Shown here one piece after another: positions 1 to 11,737 of a DNA stretch of 64,000 bases. The stretch is from Ailanthus altissimus (taxonomy: Eukaryota > Streptophyta > Magnoliopsida > Sapindales > Simaroubaceae): positions 29,866,501 to 29,930,500 of the forward strand of contig OX327695.1 in assembly GCA_946807835.1 (NCBI GenBank). The letters run 5' to 3'. The notes below the pieces were generated by a model. The model saw only the letters and a list, made by a program, of their open reading frames with translations, ran no database searches and was not told where the DNA came from. The position numbers and the translations under genes are program-made. The first letter of the stretch is position 1, and the number at the start of each line of letters is the position of its first letter.

Positions 1-440
1 TTTTTTGAAAAGTTCAATATTTAAAATTTTCATAATGAAACCTAACTTCATTAGATGAGATAATGATATTTGATCATCAATCAATAGAGGAATGGCTGAT
101 CATAAGAATAAAATATTTATTCTTTTACAATGTATGACAAAATGTGATAATTGTACTAAAGAAAAAACTTAATTCAATAACTGGCAAATCGGATACTATT
201 ACATATTATTTATTTTGAATATTACATAACAAAAATGTTAAAAACAACATAAGATAATCCTATGTATTATATGAACATATTAAAATTAAATAATAAAAGA
301 AAAAACTATTTAATATTGACATTGTTTTTTTTTTAAAAAGAAAAAAGTTGTTTTACGTGGGAGCAGAAAAAGTCTTGAGTGTGCACAGTTAACCTTATAA
401 ACGTCGTAGAAGCACCCTAATTGAGTAATTGTTTGCAGAA
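1..440. other. AT-rich upstream intergenic DNA
   Basis: No convincing ORF, RNA gene or repeat structure is visible. It probably holds the distal RPL8 promoter. Confidence 0.5.
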
Positions 441-490
441 ACGACGTCGTGAAGACTAAACCCTATCTATAAATGCCGTACAAACCCTAA
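441..490 (+). promoter_or_regulatory. RPL8 core promoter with TATA box and telo-box motifs
   Basis: TATAAA lies at 468-473, about 105 bases before the RPL8 start codon. AAACCCTAA, the plant telo-box core typical of ribosomal protein promoters, is at 482-490, and a related AAACCCTA is at 458-465. A palindromic ACGACGTCGT with an ACGT core sits at 441-450. The arrangement fits a growth-regulated ribosomal protein promoter with transcription starting near 500. Motifs are seen directly; the role is inferred from plant ribosomal protein genes. Confidence 0.6.
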
Positions 491-558
491 TCGAACATTT
501 CCAACGCACAATATATTCCTATCGGTGCCGCGAAGGCTCATTCTCTTTCACCTCTTGA

Positions 559-2246
<1,688 letters not shown>

Positions 2247-2752
2247 GTTCTTAACCCTGTTGCTTTCTATCGTGAATCTGTCAAATTTTATTTTATGGTG
2301 TTTTACTGTAGAATGTTTAGTTCAGATTTGAAGTTTTGGATGCTTGTTATGTTTATTTATGCTTGTTTAAGGTTTAGCGGGATGTCCAGTATGCTGCTCC
2401 ATTCTATACTTGTTTGGTTGACTTGGATATTTTTGAATAGAGTAATGAGATGCTATTATCATATTTATCTTACCTAAAGGTTGGAATGAATTATAGATTG
2501 AAATATGTATTACTAGGAAGTGTAGTTATATACCATTAGCAAATGTTTGTAGGCCCAGCTATATCTATTTCTCAATAATATGTATTTAATAGCCTAAATC
2601 TCAGTGGATTGGTATGTTACCAAACATTATAGTCCCATCGGAGCAAAAGTCATAATACAACAACAGCAGCGTTTAGATGTGGAATTGTGATTTTATTCTT
2701 CGTGATTTGCAATTTATAACTTGGATGAATCTTTCAGTAAGATTCACTATCT
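2247..2752 (+). other. RPL8 3' UTR and downstream AT-rich DNA
   Basis: T-rich sequence after the RPL8 stop; AATAATATG near 2573 may belong to a polyadenylation region. No further gene is supported. Confidence 0.4.
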
Positions 2753-3030
2753 GTGATATCCTTTTCAATATCTCTGGAGAGAGTAGAGCTGAGAGGAAGC
2801 TCTCACTTGTTGCTCCCTTATCAATCTTTGGAGAGGGCAGAGCAGAGAGGAAGTCACTCTTTGTTCTCTCTTGCTGCCTGCTTCCTTTCCAATCTCCCTA
2901 GAGAGGGCAGAGTTGAGAGGAAGTCACTCTTCATTCTCACTTGCTGCCTCCTTTTCAATATCTTTGAAGGGCAAAGCTGAGAGAAAGCTCTGTCAGCTAT
3001 GCTTTATTCAATATTTTTGAAGAGAGCTCT
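2753..3030. repeat. Imperfect minisatellite, about four 56-70 bp units
   Basis: The module TTTCAATATCT..GAGAG..AGAGCTGAGAGGAAG..CTCTC..CTTGCTGCC recurs four times (starting near 2758, 2814, 2880 and 2949), with a weak fifth trace near 3000. Units differ in length and by point changes. The short ORFs across it are products of the repeat and not genes. Confidence 0.8.
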
Positions 3031-3634
3031 TATATCACTTAGAGAGGTGTTTTGCACTGAAGGATAAAAAGGGAAGCTACTGCCTACTCTCTGAACTAAG
3101 GTATAAATATTGCTTCTTTTTTTTTTCTTGTATTTTTTGTTGCTTTATAGTTATTTTTTGACCTTATAAGATGATGCATTGGATTAATAGAATTGGTAGT
3201 TATATATAATTAAAACTGTAACTCAAGGGCATCTATGTCAGTTGTTCCTTTTTTTTTCGTTTTAATTAATTGTAAATGCATGGTTAGATTATGGGTTTAT
3301 TTGATTTACAAATCTTTTGTTTTTCAAATTTATTTTGGATTATTTTGTTACAGTTGTGATTTTCTTCTTCTTATTTATTTGTGATTAGTGTTAAAATATC
3401 AAAAGTTAATTATGATATTGGTCGATTTAATGCTTTGTGAGGCTCATTTTCTTCCAACGATTTTGGAGATTTTAGTTAGACTTTTCTTTTAAACATTATA
3501 AAATGAAATACTATTAAATAAATTATTAACGATATTACATTAGAAGATTACTGGAACGAAATACATGATATGACAATTGTGATATGCCTGAACTTAAGAG
3601 ACACAATAACTTCATAATGGGGATATTTTTTTAG
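3031..3634. other. AT-rich intergenic DNA without a gene
   Basis: Homopolymeric T runs and AT-rich sequence; nothing coding was recognised. Confidence 0.5.
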
Positions 3635-3808
3635 TCGGATCACTATCCTTATTTTTTTTTTTTTTTTGAAGGGGGAGATTATAATATTTATCATCATTTC
3701 CGCACCACCTGAGGGGGGAGAGGGGGTCGAACCCAGGTGGGGATGTGAGTCCTTTGGGGGGTTCAGCCAACTTGGCTGAGCCCCCATGCTCGGATCACTA
3801 TCCTTATT
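3635..3808 (-). mobile_element. tRNA-derived SINE with 19-bp target-site duplication
   Basis: A 19-bp direct repeat, TCGGATCACTATCCTTATT, flanks the insert exactly at 3635-3653 and 3790-3808. The 136-bp body (3654-3789) lies on the minus strand. Its 5' part has an A-box-like GGCTCAGCCAAGTTGGC and a B box GGTTCGACCCC about 35 bases further on, as in tRNA-derived pol III promoters. Its 3' end is an A run (T run on the plus strand, 3654-3667). The low-divergence duplication suggests a fairly recent insertion. The family name is not known to me. Confidence 0.9.
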
Positions 3809-4226
3809 AAAAATGGAAAAAAAATTCCTTACGTAAAAAGGAAAAAAAATCTCCCGTGAGAGGTATATATTACCCTCGTGCAGCGTAGAGATTACAAAAC
3901 ATCATAATTATTTTATACGTCCAACCTATTTGTAGATCTATCAAAATTAGACCTAATTTATACCTAAATTTAGAGCCAACATCAAAATAATATAGACAAG
4001 TACAAATGGCCTTGTAGTAGAAAGGTCTGCAATTAGGAAGCAGAGTGTGTATGGCAGCAATAGTACAAGGCAGTGGTAACTCTGTCGGTTGGAACAGTGA
4101 CAGTCAGCTAGAACATAATTGAAGCCGGCGAGATTGCAATGACAAAAGCGACAAGAACTCGGTGGGATCATAGTTGAAGCTCGGTCGAGAAACTAGGTCT
4201 TAGTGGAGATTGCGAAAGTTTATCCA
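3809..4226. other. Intergenic DNA left of the copia element
   Basis: Less AT-rich than its surroundings, but no ORF or family was recognised. It is continuous with the sequence after 9820, since the copia element splits it. Confidence 0.4.
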
Positions 4227-4231
4227 ATAGA

Positions 4232-4791
4232 TGTTGCGCTAAGAAGCGTTCAAACAACAATTAGCACTATTATCAATTGTTGTGCGGACAATTAATAATG
4301 CTAGCCATACCACAACGAGGTAACTAAACATCCAACAATATGCAAAAAAGGAAAGAACACCAAGTTTAACGAGGTTCGGTAATGTTACCTACGTCCTCGG
4401 GCGCCGCTAGAACAAATTCACTATCTTCAAGAGAAGTTACAAAATTTTTGGGCCATAATACAAATTTTCTAACTATTGGGTCAAACTGCAAATACCCAAG
4501 TAGTAGAGCCAATATTGTAATTACCCAAACAATAGGGTATTACTACAAATGCCCAAAAATAAAGGAAAAAATTAAATTCTTACAACTTTTAAGAATTTAA
4601 ATGTAAAACTCTTGAACTATGAGGTTCTCATAAAAAGATCTTACAAATAGAGGGGGAGAAGAGAAATATTCCCAAAGGTACACTTAATCTCAAGGAGGGC
4701 CTTACCTTATATAGGCCTACCAAAACACCTCCATGCCATCTCCCACCAATGTGGGATTGGCTCAATTTGGCATATAAGCCAATTTTCAACA
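4232..4791 (-). repeat. 3' LTR of the first copia element
   Basis: The 560-bp terminal repeat starts TGTTGAAAATTGG on the minus strand and ends CGCAACA. It matches the two surviving pieces of the 5' LTR at 9127-9169 and about 9686-9814. Confidence 0.88.
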
Positions 4792-4893
4792 AATCTCCAC
4801 TTTGGCGAATATGCCAATCCTCTACAAAGCTTCATTTTTTCAAAAATTCTCTATCCAAAAGTAGCGCCTCCAAATTTGCGCCTAATGGTGCTA

Positions 4894-6801
4894 TCAAACT
4901 CGAACTATATTGATCAAGTCCAAACAATGATTGAACTTGATCGATGTCATCACTTTAGTCAACATATCTGCGGGATTCTCGACAGTCCCAATCTTCTGAA
5001 GTAAGATTCTTCCTTCACTAATGATCTTCCGCACAAAATGATACCGAACATCAATATGCTTCATTCGAACATGGTATACTGGATTCTTCACTAAATGAAT
5101 AGCACTTTAACTGTTAGAATAAACATGAATTTTCTTCTGACCAATTCCCAACTCATCCAGCAATCCCTGTAACTAAATAGCTTCCTTCACAGCCTCTGTA
5201 ACTGCCATGTACTCTACCTTTGTAGTAGACAAAGCAACTGTAGACTGTAAAGTAGACTTTCAACTCACAGGTGCTCTCGCAAGAGTAAACACATAACCGA
5301 TTGTTGATCGACGTTTATCCAAATCACCAATATAATCAGAATCAACAAAACCAATAGCATAGTGATCGCATGTATAATCTCTCTCAAAGACTAAGCCAAC
5401 ATCTACGGTCTTCAATAAATACCGCAGAATCCATTTCACAGCCTGCCAATGTCCTTTACTAGGATCATGCATATATCTGTTCACTACTCCAACTGCATGT
5501 GAAATGTCAGGTCTCGTACACACCATAGCATACATTAAGCTACCAACTGCATTAGCATATGGAACTCGAGATATACACTCTCGTTCCTCATCTGAACTAG
5601 GAGATAAAGATGCATTGATCTTCATATGAGCAGCAAGTGGGGTACTTACAGGTTTTGATTCCTCTAAAATGCCAAAACGCTGTAAAACCTTCTTCAGATA
5701 TTGCTTCTGAGTCAAACAAATTTTGCCTCTTTCTCTGTCCCTGCTAATCTCCATGCCTAGTATCTTTCTAGCTTCACCCAAATCTTTCATCTCAAACTCT
5801 CTGTTCAATTGAATCTTCAATTTTTCAATTTCTTCGACATTCGTTGAAGCTATCAACATGTCATCGACATACAAGAGTAGATAAATGAAAGAACCATTAT
5901 ATAGCCTCTGAAAATACACACAATGGTCAAATTTGCTTCTTGTGTACCTCTGACCCATCATAAACCGATCAAATCGCTTATACCACTGCCTCGGTGATTG
6001 TTTCAAACCATAAAGCGATCTTTTTAGTGTGCAAACTAATTTTTCCTTATACCACTGCCTCGGTGATTGTTTCAAACCATAAAACGATCTTTTTAGTTTG
6101 CAAACTAATTTTTCCTTACCAACAACTTTGAATCCCTCTGGCTGAGTCATATAGATTTCCTCTTCCAAGTCACTATGTAAAAATGCAATTTTTACATCAA
6201 GTTGAACTAGTTTCATATTTAACTGAGCTACTAAGACCAATAAAATTCTAATGGAAGAATGTTTCACAACTGGAGAAAATACCTCAATGTAGTCAATTTC
6301 TTCCCTCTGTGCATAGCCTTTAGCCACCAACCTTGTCTTGTAGCGAACATCTTTCTTATCAGGAAATCCATCTTTCTTTGCATATACCCATTTGCACCCA
6401 ATTGCCTTCTTACCCTTTGGTAGTTGAGCTAGCTCCCAAGTTTCATTCTTCTGAAGAGACTGCATCTCTTCCTTCACAGCTGTCTTCCACTGATCAACTT
6501 CAAAATAGCTGACTGCCTCTCTATAAGTGGAAGGAACATCATCATCTATAACTAGAAGTGCGTAGGCCACCATATCAATAAATCGAGCAGGTTTTTGAAT
6601 CTCACGTCTTGGTCTATTTATTGCAATAATTTCTTGTTGCTGTTGAGGTTCATGAGTAGAACCTTCTCCATCATCTCCCAAAATTACCTCTGTCATGGGA
6701 GTACCATTATCTATCTCTACAGACCTAATCGGGTTCAATGTAATTGCTTCCAACTCCACCTGTTGTTGAGTACACTCCACCTGTTGCGGAGTACTATTCA
6801 C
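4894..6801 (-). pseudogene. copia reverse transcriptase/RNase H, broken
   Basis: A 513-codon open stretch (6801-5260) holds the copia RT with ATFLHSDLEEEIYM-like and YVDDMLIAS motifs, the latter being the polymerase active site. RNase H continues past 5260 but is interrupted; its end (MKHIDVRYHFV and NPADMLTK) is open at 5091-4894. Inside RT, 69 bp are duplicated in tandem (5978-6046 and 6047-6115), doubling the segment with YGLKQSPRQWYK. The duplication keeps the frame but would insert 23 residues into the RT core, so enzyme function is unlikely. Confidence 0.9.
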
Positions 6802-7783
6802 TGTTGTCTGATTTCTTCAACATAGAAGACTCATCAAATGTTACATCTCTACTCGATACAATCTTCCTCGAACTCGGATACCAAACACGATATCCTTTCA
6901 CTCCTGAAGAAAATCCCAAGAAAATTACTTTATGGGCTCTGGAATCTAGCTTCGATTCTTTCACATGATAATATGCAATAGAACCAAATACATGTAAAGA
7001 ATCATAATCAGAAATAGGTTTTCCAGACCAAACCTCCAATGGAGTTCTATCACCAATAGCAGCTGACGGTAGACGATTAATGAGATGACACGCATAAATC
7101 ACAGCCTCAGCCCAAAACTCTTTACCCAATTCTGCATTGGACAACATACACCGAACTTTCTCTAGCAATGTCCGGTTCATACGTTTTGCCACCTCATTCT
7201 GCTGCGGTGTACCTATTACAGTAAAATGACGTACAATACCCTCATCTTGACACAATTTCAAGAACTGATCACTGCAATACTTATCACCATTGTCTGTTCT
7301 GAGATGCCTGATTTTTCTGCCTGTTTGTGTCTCAACCATCTTTTTCCATTTAAGGAAAGCACTAAGTACATCATCTTTAGATTTCAAAACGTACACCCAA
7401 GTTCTTCTGGAAAAGTCATCAACAAAAATAACATAGTAGCGCAAACCTCCCATAGATATAGTCTGAGAAGGTCCCCATACATCTAAGTGAACATAATCAA
7501 GAATACCCTCGGTATTATGAATAGCGGTGCCAAACTTCACTCTCTTCTGCTTTCCCAGAACACAATGCTCACAAAATTCTAGCTTGCAAGTCTTCGCTAT
7601 TTTCAATAAGCCTCTTTTCACTAAACTGAATAAGGCTTTCTCACTTATATGCCTCAACCGCATATGCTGTAATCTAGTGATCTCTGAATCTGCATCATTA
7701 TCAAAAATCATGGCCGCTGATCCAATCACTGTACTACAATTGTAGTAATACAAGTTATTCTTCCTAGTGTCTTTCAATGTCAT
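6794..7783 (-). pseudogene. copia integrase, catalytic Glu changed
   Basis: This open stretch encodes the GAG-pre-integrase and integrase core. The zinc-binding segment has RLRHIS and CEHCVLGK, and the core has HLDVWGP and TDNGDKYC, giving the first two catalytic Asp residues. Where copia integrases normally read NGVAERMNRT, this copy reads NEVAKRMNRT: the catalytic Glu is Lys. It is separated from RT by a frame change near 6800. The changes indicate a dead copy. Confidence 0.88.
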
Positions 7784-7816
7784 AAGAGCGCCTAAAGTGA
7801 CCCTCAGAATTCCATC

Positions 7817-8326
7817 TCATATAGATACAGTACAACCTTTAGATTTCAAGGCTCCTAAAGAGATGAGATTCTTCCTCAACTTTGGTATATACCGAACTTC
7901 TGTCAGAACTCTAGTTGATCCATCATCATTTGTCAACCGGATTGAACCTATCCTAGCAGTATGACAACTATCATTATTGCCCATATACACAACTCCACCA
8001 TTAAACTCTTCAAAATTAAAGAACCATTCCCGATGTGGACATATATGATAAGTACAACCCGAATTCATAATCCATTCGTCAGAACGAGACGTGGATGAAT
8101 GACCACTTAAACAAAAATCTGACAAACTATCATCGCTTACGCTCTCAACAACACATGCATCAGAAATAGACATATCTTTTTCTTTCTTTTTCAACTTTGG
8201 ACAATCTTTCTTCCAATACCCTTTCTCCCGACAAAAGGCACACTCATCTTTTTCTACTCTACCCCTTGACTTAGATTTTTCCTTTTTTCCTGGTTTTCTA
8301 CTCTGGCTACGCCCTCTCACTGTCAA
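7817..8326 (-). pseudogene. copia gag zinc knuckle and protease, mutated
   Basis: The nucleic-acid-binding knuckle reads CAFCREKGYWKKDC, so the CX2CX4HX4C histidine is Tyr. The aspartic protease motif that normally reads DSGCT/S is NSGCTYHICPH, so the catalytic Asp is Asn. Both changes would abolish their activities. It lies between the gag body (8647-8330) and integrase, as in other copia polyproteins. Confidence 0.85.
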
Positions 8327-8329
8327 TGC

Positions 8330-8956
8330 TTATACTGACTCATCTCTATGTTCTCTCTGATCCTTTCTACGGATTTCATAGTTTATCAAAGAAGAACAAA
8401 CTTCTTCAAATGACAATTTATCCTTTCCATAAATGAGAGTAATACATAAATGATCTAATTCATCCGGAAGAGAACCAATCAACAGCATAGCCTTTATTTC
8501 ATCTTTGAAGGTTTCCTCTAAATTTAATAAATCAGCAATTAACTTATTAAATTCATTAATATAAGAACTGATACTCGTACCTTGTCTCAATTGAAGACGA
8601 AACAATCTTTTCAATAGATACAGCCGGTTCTCATTGCTTTTCTTCATATATTTGTTCTTCAGGGCCTTTCATAATGCATTGGTAGACTTTTCTCTGATGA
8701 ACGGATACTTCTGCTCTCTATACAGACAAGAACGAATCAGCCCACAAGCTTTTATATTAAGCCTGTTCCAGTCTGTCTCCTTGATATCTTCTGGTTTTAT
8801 TTCTTCCAGAACTATATCTAAGTCTTGCTGACACAATCCATCCAACACCTCACTCTGCCATAAGCCAAAATTATTCCGACCATCAAATTTTTTCACATCT
8901 ATTTTTGCTCTAGATACTGTCACTGTCCTCATCAATGTAGATGATGATGATGCCAT
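8330..8956 (-). pseudogene. copia gag N-terminus and body, nonsense mutation
   Basis: The gag start is ATG at 8956 (MASSSSTLMR), after the leader and primer binding site. The frame ends at TGA at 8671-8669, where the inverted copy still reads TGG (9657-9659); it stays open again over 8647-8330 with the copia gag (UBN2-type) motif LPDELDHLC. The frame then breaks near 8328 before the zinc knuckle. The inverted duplicate shows that this stop is a later change. Confidence 0.88.
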
Positions 8957-9686
8957 AGCTACCTCGCACAAATGAGCTCGATACACAATATCATAAATAA
9001 CCAAGCTCCACCAAATAATTATATCCAACAACTAGCAATTCAAAAAATTCACCAACCCAGAATAGTAGTAAGTGCTCAATAGAAAATAGCCACTCACTTT
9101 CCTAAACCTGGGGCTCTGATACCACTTGTTGCGTCAAGAAGCGTTCAAACAACAATTAGCACTATTACCAATTGTTGTTTGAACGCTTCTTGACGCAACA
9201 AGTGGTATCAGAGCCCCATGTTTAGAAAAGTGAGTGGTTATTTTCTATTGAGCACTTACTACTATTCTGAGTTGGTGAATTTTTTGAATTGCTAGTTGTT
9301 GGATATAATTATTTGGTGGAGCTTGGTTATTTGTTATATTGTGTATCGAGCTCATTTGTGCGAGGTAGCTATGGCATCATCATCATCTACATCGATGAGG
9401 ACAATGACAGTATCTAGTGCAAAAATAGATATGGAAAAATTTTGATGGTCGGAATAATTTTGGCTTATGGCAGAGTGAGGTGTTGGATGGATTATGTCAG
9501 CAAGACTTGGATATAGTTCTGGAAGAAACAAAACCAGAAGATATCAAGGAGACAGACTGGAACAGGCTTAATATAAAAGCTTATGGGCTGATTCGTTCTT
9601 GTCTGTGTAGAGAGTAGAAGTATCCGTTCATCAGAGAAAAGTCTGCCAATGCATTATGGAAGGCCCTGGAGAACAAATATGTGAAG
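8645..9686. repeat. Long inverted repeat inside the copia 5' end
   Basis: Left arm about 8645-9157 and right arm 9170-about 9686 are inverted copies separated by 12 bases (9158-9169). They pair around 9163.5: the gag ATG at 8956 on the minus strand mirrors the plus-strand ATG at 9371. The right arm ends near 9683-9688, where GAAGAGA-type microhomology joins it to the outer LTR piece. The right arm has its own damage, including a one-base insertion near 9440 and a TAG near 9616. Confidence 0.9.
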
Positions 9687-9819
9687 AGATATTCCCAAAG
9701 GTACACTTAATCTCAATAAGGGCCTTGCCTTATATAGGTCTACCAAAACACCTCCATGCCATCTCTCACCAATGTGGGATTGGCTCAATTTGGCATATAA
9801 GCCAATTTTCAACAATAGA

Positions 9820-10831
9820 AGCGTAGCTCGACGGAGGACAGCGACACCAACAGATGCCAGTGACCAAAACCGCCGAAGAAGCAAACGAAAACTAAAGAAA
9901 CGAAAAAAGAAGGATGGAAAAAACTAAAGTGAAAGAGAAAGACAACTGTTATTTTTTACCACCGTAAAAAGGAGGGCGTCTTCTCCGGTATGGGTGTGGG
10001 ATTTGGGAGAACGACTAGGATTTTTTTATTTGGGAGAAAAATTTCTAGTTGTTTTAGTTAAATTAGTTTGTAAAATTTGTGAAAAATTTCAAGCCTCCAA
10101 CATACATTGCACGATATGTTAAATTGATACCATTCTTCTGACTTTGCTGATTTTGTTACATTTCTTTGAAATTTTTGTAAAGAAATACAAGTTTTATACT
10201 GTTAATAGATAACTGAATCAATTACATTTGATTTTTTTTCTCTGTATTTTGTGATTTTTGTTCGAATAGCATTAATCCATATTTACTGTGTTTACAATAA
10301 ATATTTGATTTCCTTGTTGACAGTAGAATTTATAAAATTTTGAGTCCATTAACTGAATTCTTTTTGCTTTAGAAACAATAGACTGAATTCCTTCAAGTTA
10401 AGTTTAGATGATCTCTCTTAACACGTATTGGACATTGAGAGCGTTCTTATAGCCACAAATACAATTAGGTCATGTTAAAAGTTATTCTCAACAACAACTC
10501 TTCAATACTTAAGCCAATAATGAGTTTATAAAAAAAACAATTGAGAGATAATAATTATTGTTAAGAGAGAGAGAGAGAGATTCTTTGTTTTTCTAAAATA
10601 GGGTTTTAGTATTTTAAAAAGTTGATCTTTTGTGCAATCATTTAGCAGAGAGGATTTCGGCAAAACTCAAACACATATTCGGCATAATTAATAAATAAGT
10701 AATACGAGTTTGACCCATTTATTAATTGTGTTAATTTACTTTTACCTATATTCACTTAAAACATATCAAATAATCGTATCATGTTCTAATTTACCACCCA
10801 TACCAATAAATATCAAATATCAATATATAAA
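9820..10831. other. Intergenic DNA with a short (GA)n microsatellite
   Basis: No gene was recognised. A GA run lies at 10565-10580. The sequence near 9820-9960 is less AT-rich and joins the flank at 3809-4226 across the copia insertion. Confidence 0.45.
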
Positions 10832-10868
10832 GAGTAATGCTAGCATCTCAAATTGTATTAAAAAATGA

Positions 10869-11706
10869 TGTTGAAGGTTGAACACCCTTTCTCTATGATA
10901 TTATGTTAAGCGAAAAACCCTAAAATGAGTTCAATCATTACCCTAATACCTTGCGCAGCGAAATAATCAAATATCAAACAAATAACCAAGATAACCAAAG
11001 TAGATCAAAGAGCACAACATACATCAATTTACGTGGTTCGGCCAATTACTTATGTTTACGGTAGATTCAAAGATCCTAACATCTTTTATTAACTTTCAAG
11101 AGAACTTAGAAAGAAAATAATAACAAAGAACTTTTAAAGGATCTATAGTTTGGTATCTCTTTGTTCCCACAAAAACAAATGCCGCCCAAATAAGAGGTTT
11201 CATCTTAACACATATAGTACTTAGTGTCTACCTAGCTCTTTTTCTTTCTAGAGTCTCATTTGTAATGTTTAATTCTCAATAAATGATATACAATGGTTTA
11301 TATAGTATTTAAAATGTCCCTACAAACTATAATTCTACTTGGAATAAGATTCCACGTGTTTTAAAGTCTAAAATCATCTCAAACAAGTTAATTTATAACC
11401 AAAACAAACTTTTCTCACTATTGGACGCTGAGATGTCAAGATTTGGTGCTGCAGGGCTGTGTGCGACCCGATCTAGCGCCGTAGTGCATGGTGGCCAGCG
11501 TTAAGGTACTGTGGCTACTGTTTCCCAGCATCGCGGCTCTGCGACTTGGGCAAACAGTTCTTCTCTCATTCATTTTCTCGCATCTTTCAAGTCCCGTTTT
11601 ACCTCACCCTTAAGTGTCTTAAGCATCATTGACTTCAACGTGACTCTCCCATTGGTATTCTTCACAAGTTTTGCTCATACAAGATTATTGAATCACCATT
11701 CCAACA
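10869..11706 (-). repeat. 3' LTR of the second copia element
   Basis: About 838 bp, ending CCAACA on the right and starting TGTTGAAGG on the left (plus-strand view). It pairs with 16384-17186. The GC-rich part around 11430-11540 repeats short modules such as AGCGCCG and GCATCGCGGCTC. Confidence 0.85.
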
Positions 11707-11737
11707 TACATTTCCTTGATTCAAAATCTCTAAATAA

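Larger units (their letters stand above)
4227..9819 (-). mobile_element. Ty1/copia (Tork/Tnt1-like) retrotransposon with rearranged 5' LTR
   Basis: The element runs 4232-9814 and is flanked by a perfect 5-bp TSD, ATAGA (4227-4231 and 9815-9819). The 3' LTR is 4232-4791 (560 bp, TGTTG...CAACA) with a purine-rich tract beside it. A primer binding site complementary to initiator tRNA-Met (TGGTATCAGAGC on the minus strand) is at 9113-9124. Gag, protease, integrase, reverse transcriptase and RNase H follow in copia order between 8956 and 4894, all damaged. The 5' LTR has its inner piece at 9127-9169 and its outer piece from about 9686 to 9814; the middle is replaced by an inverted copy of leader plus gag start. 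Clade assignment is from protein resemblance only. Confidence 0.93.

Noticed and set aside
2295..2980. Short ORFs after RPL8
   Set aside because: They lie in 3' UTR-like and minisatellite sequence and have no protein-like composition or homologues that I recognise.
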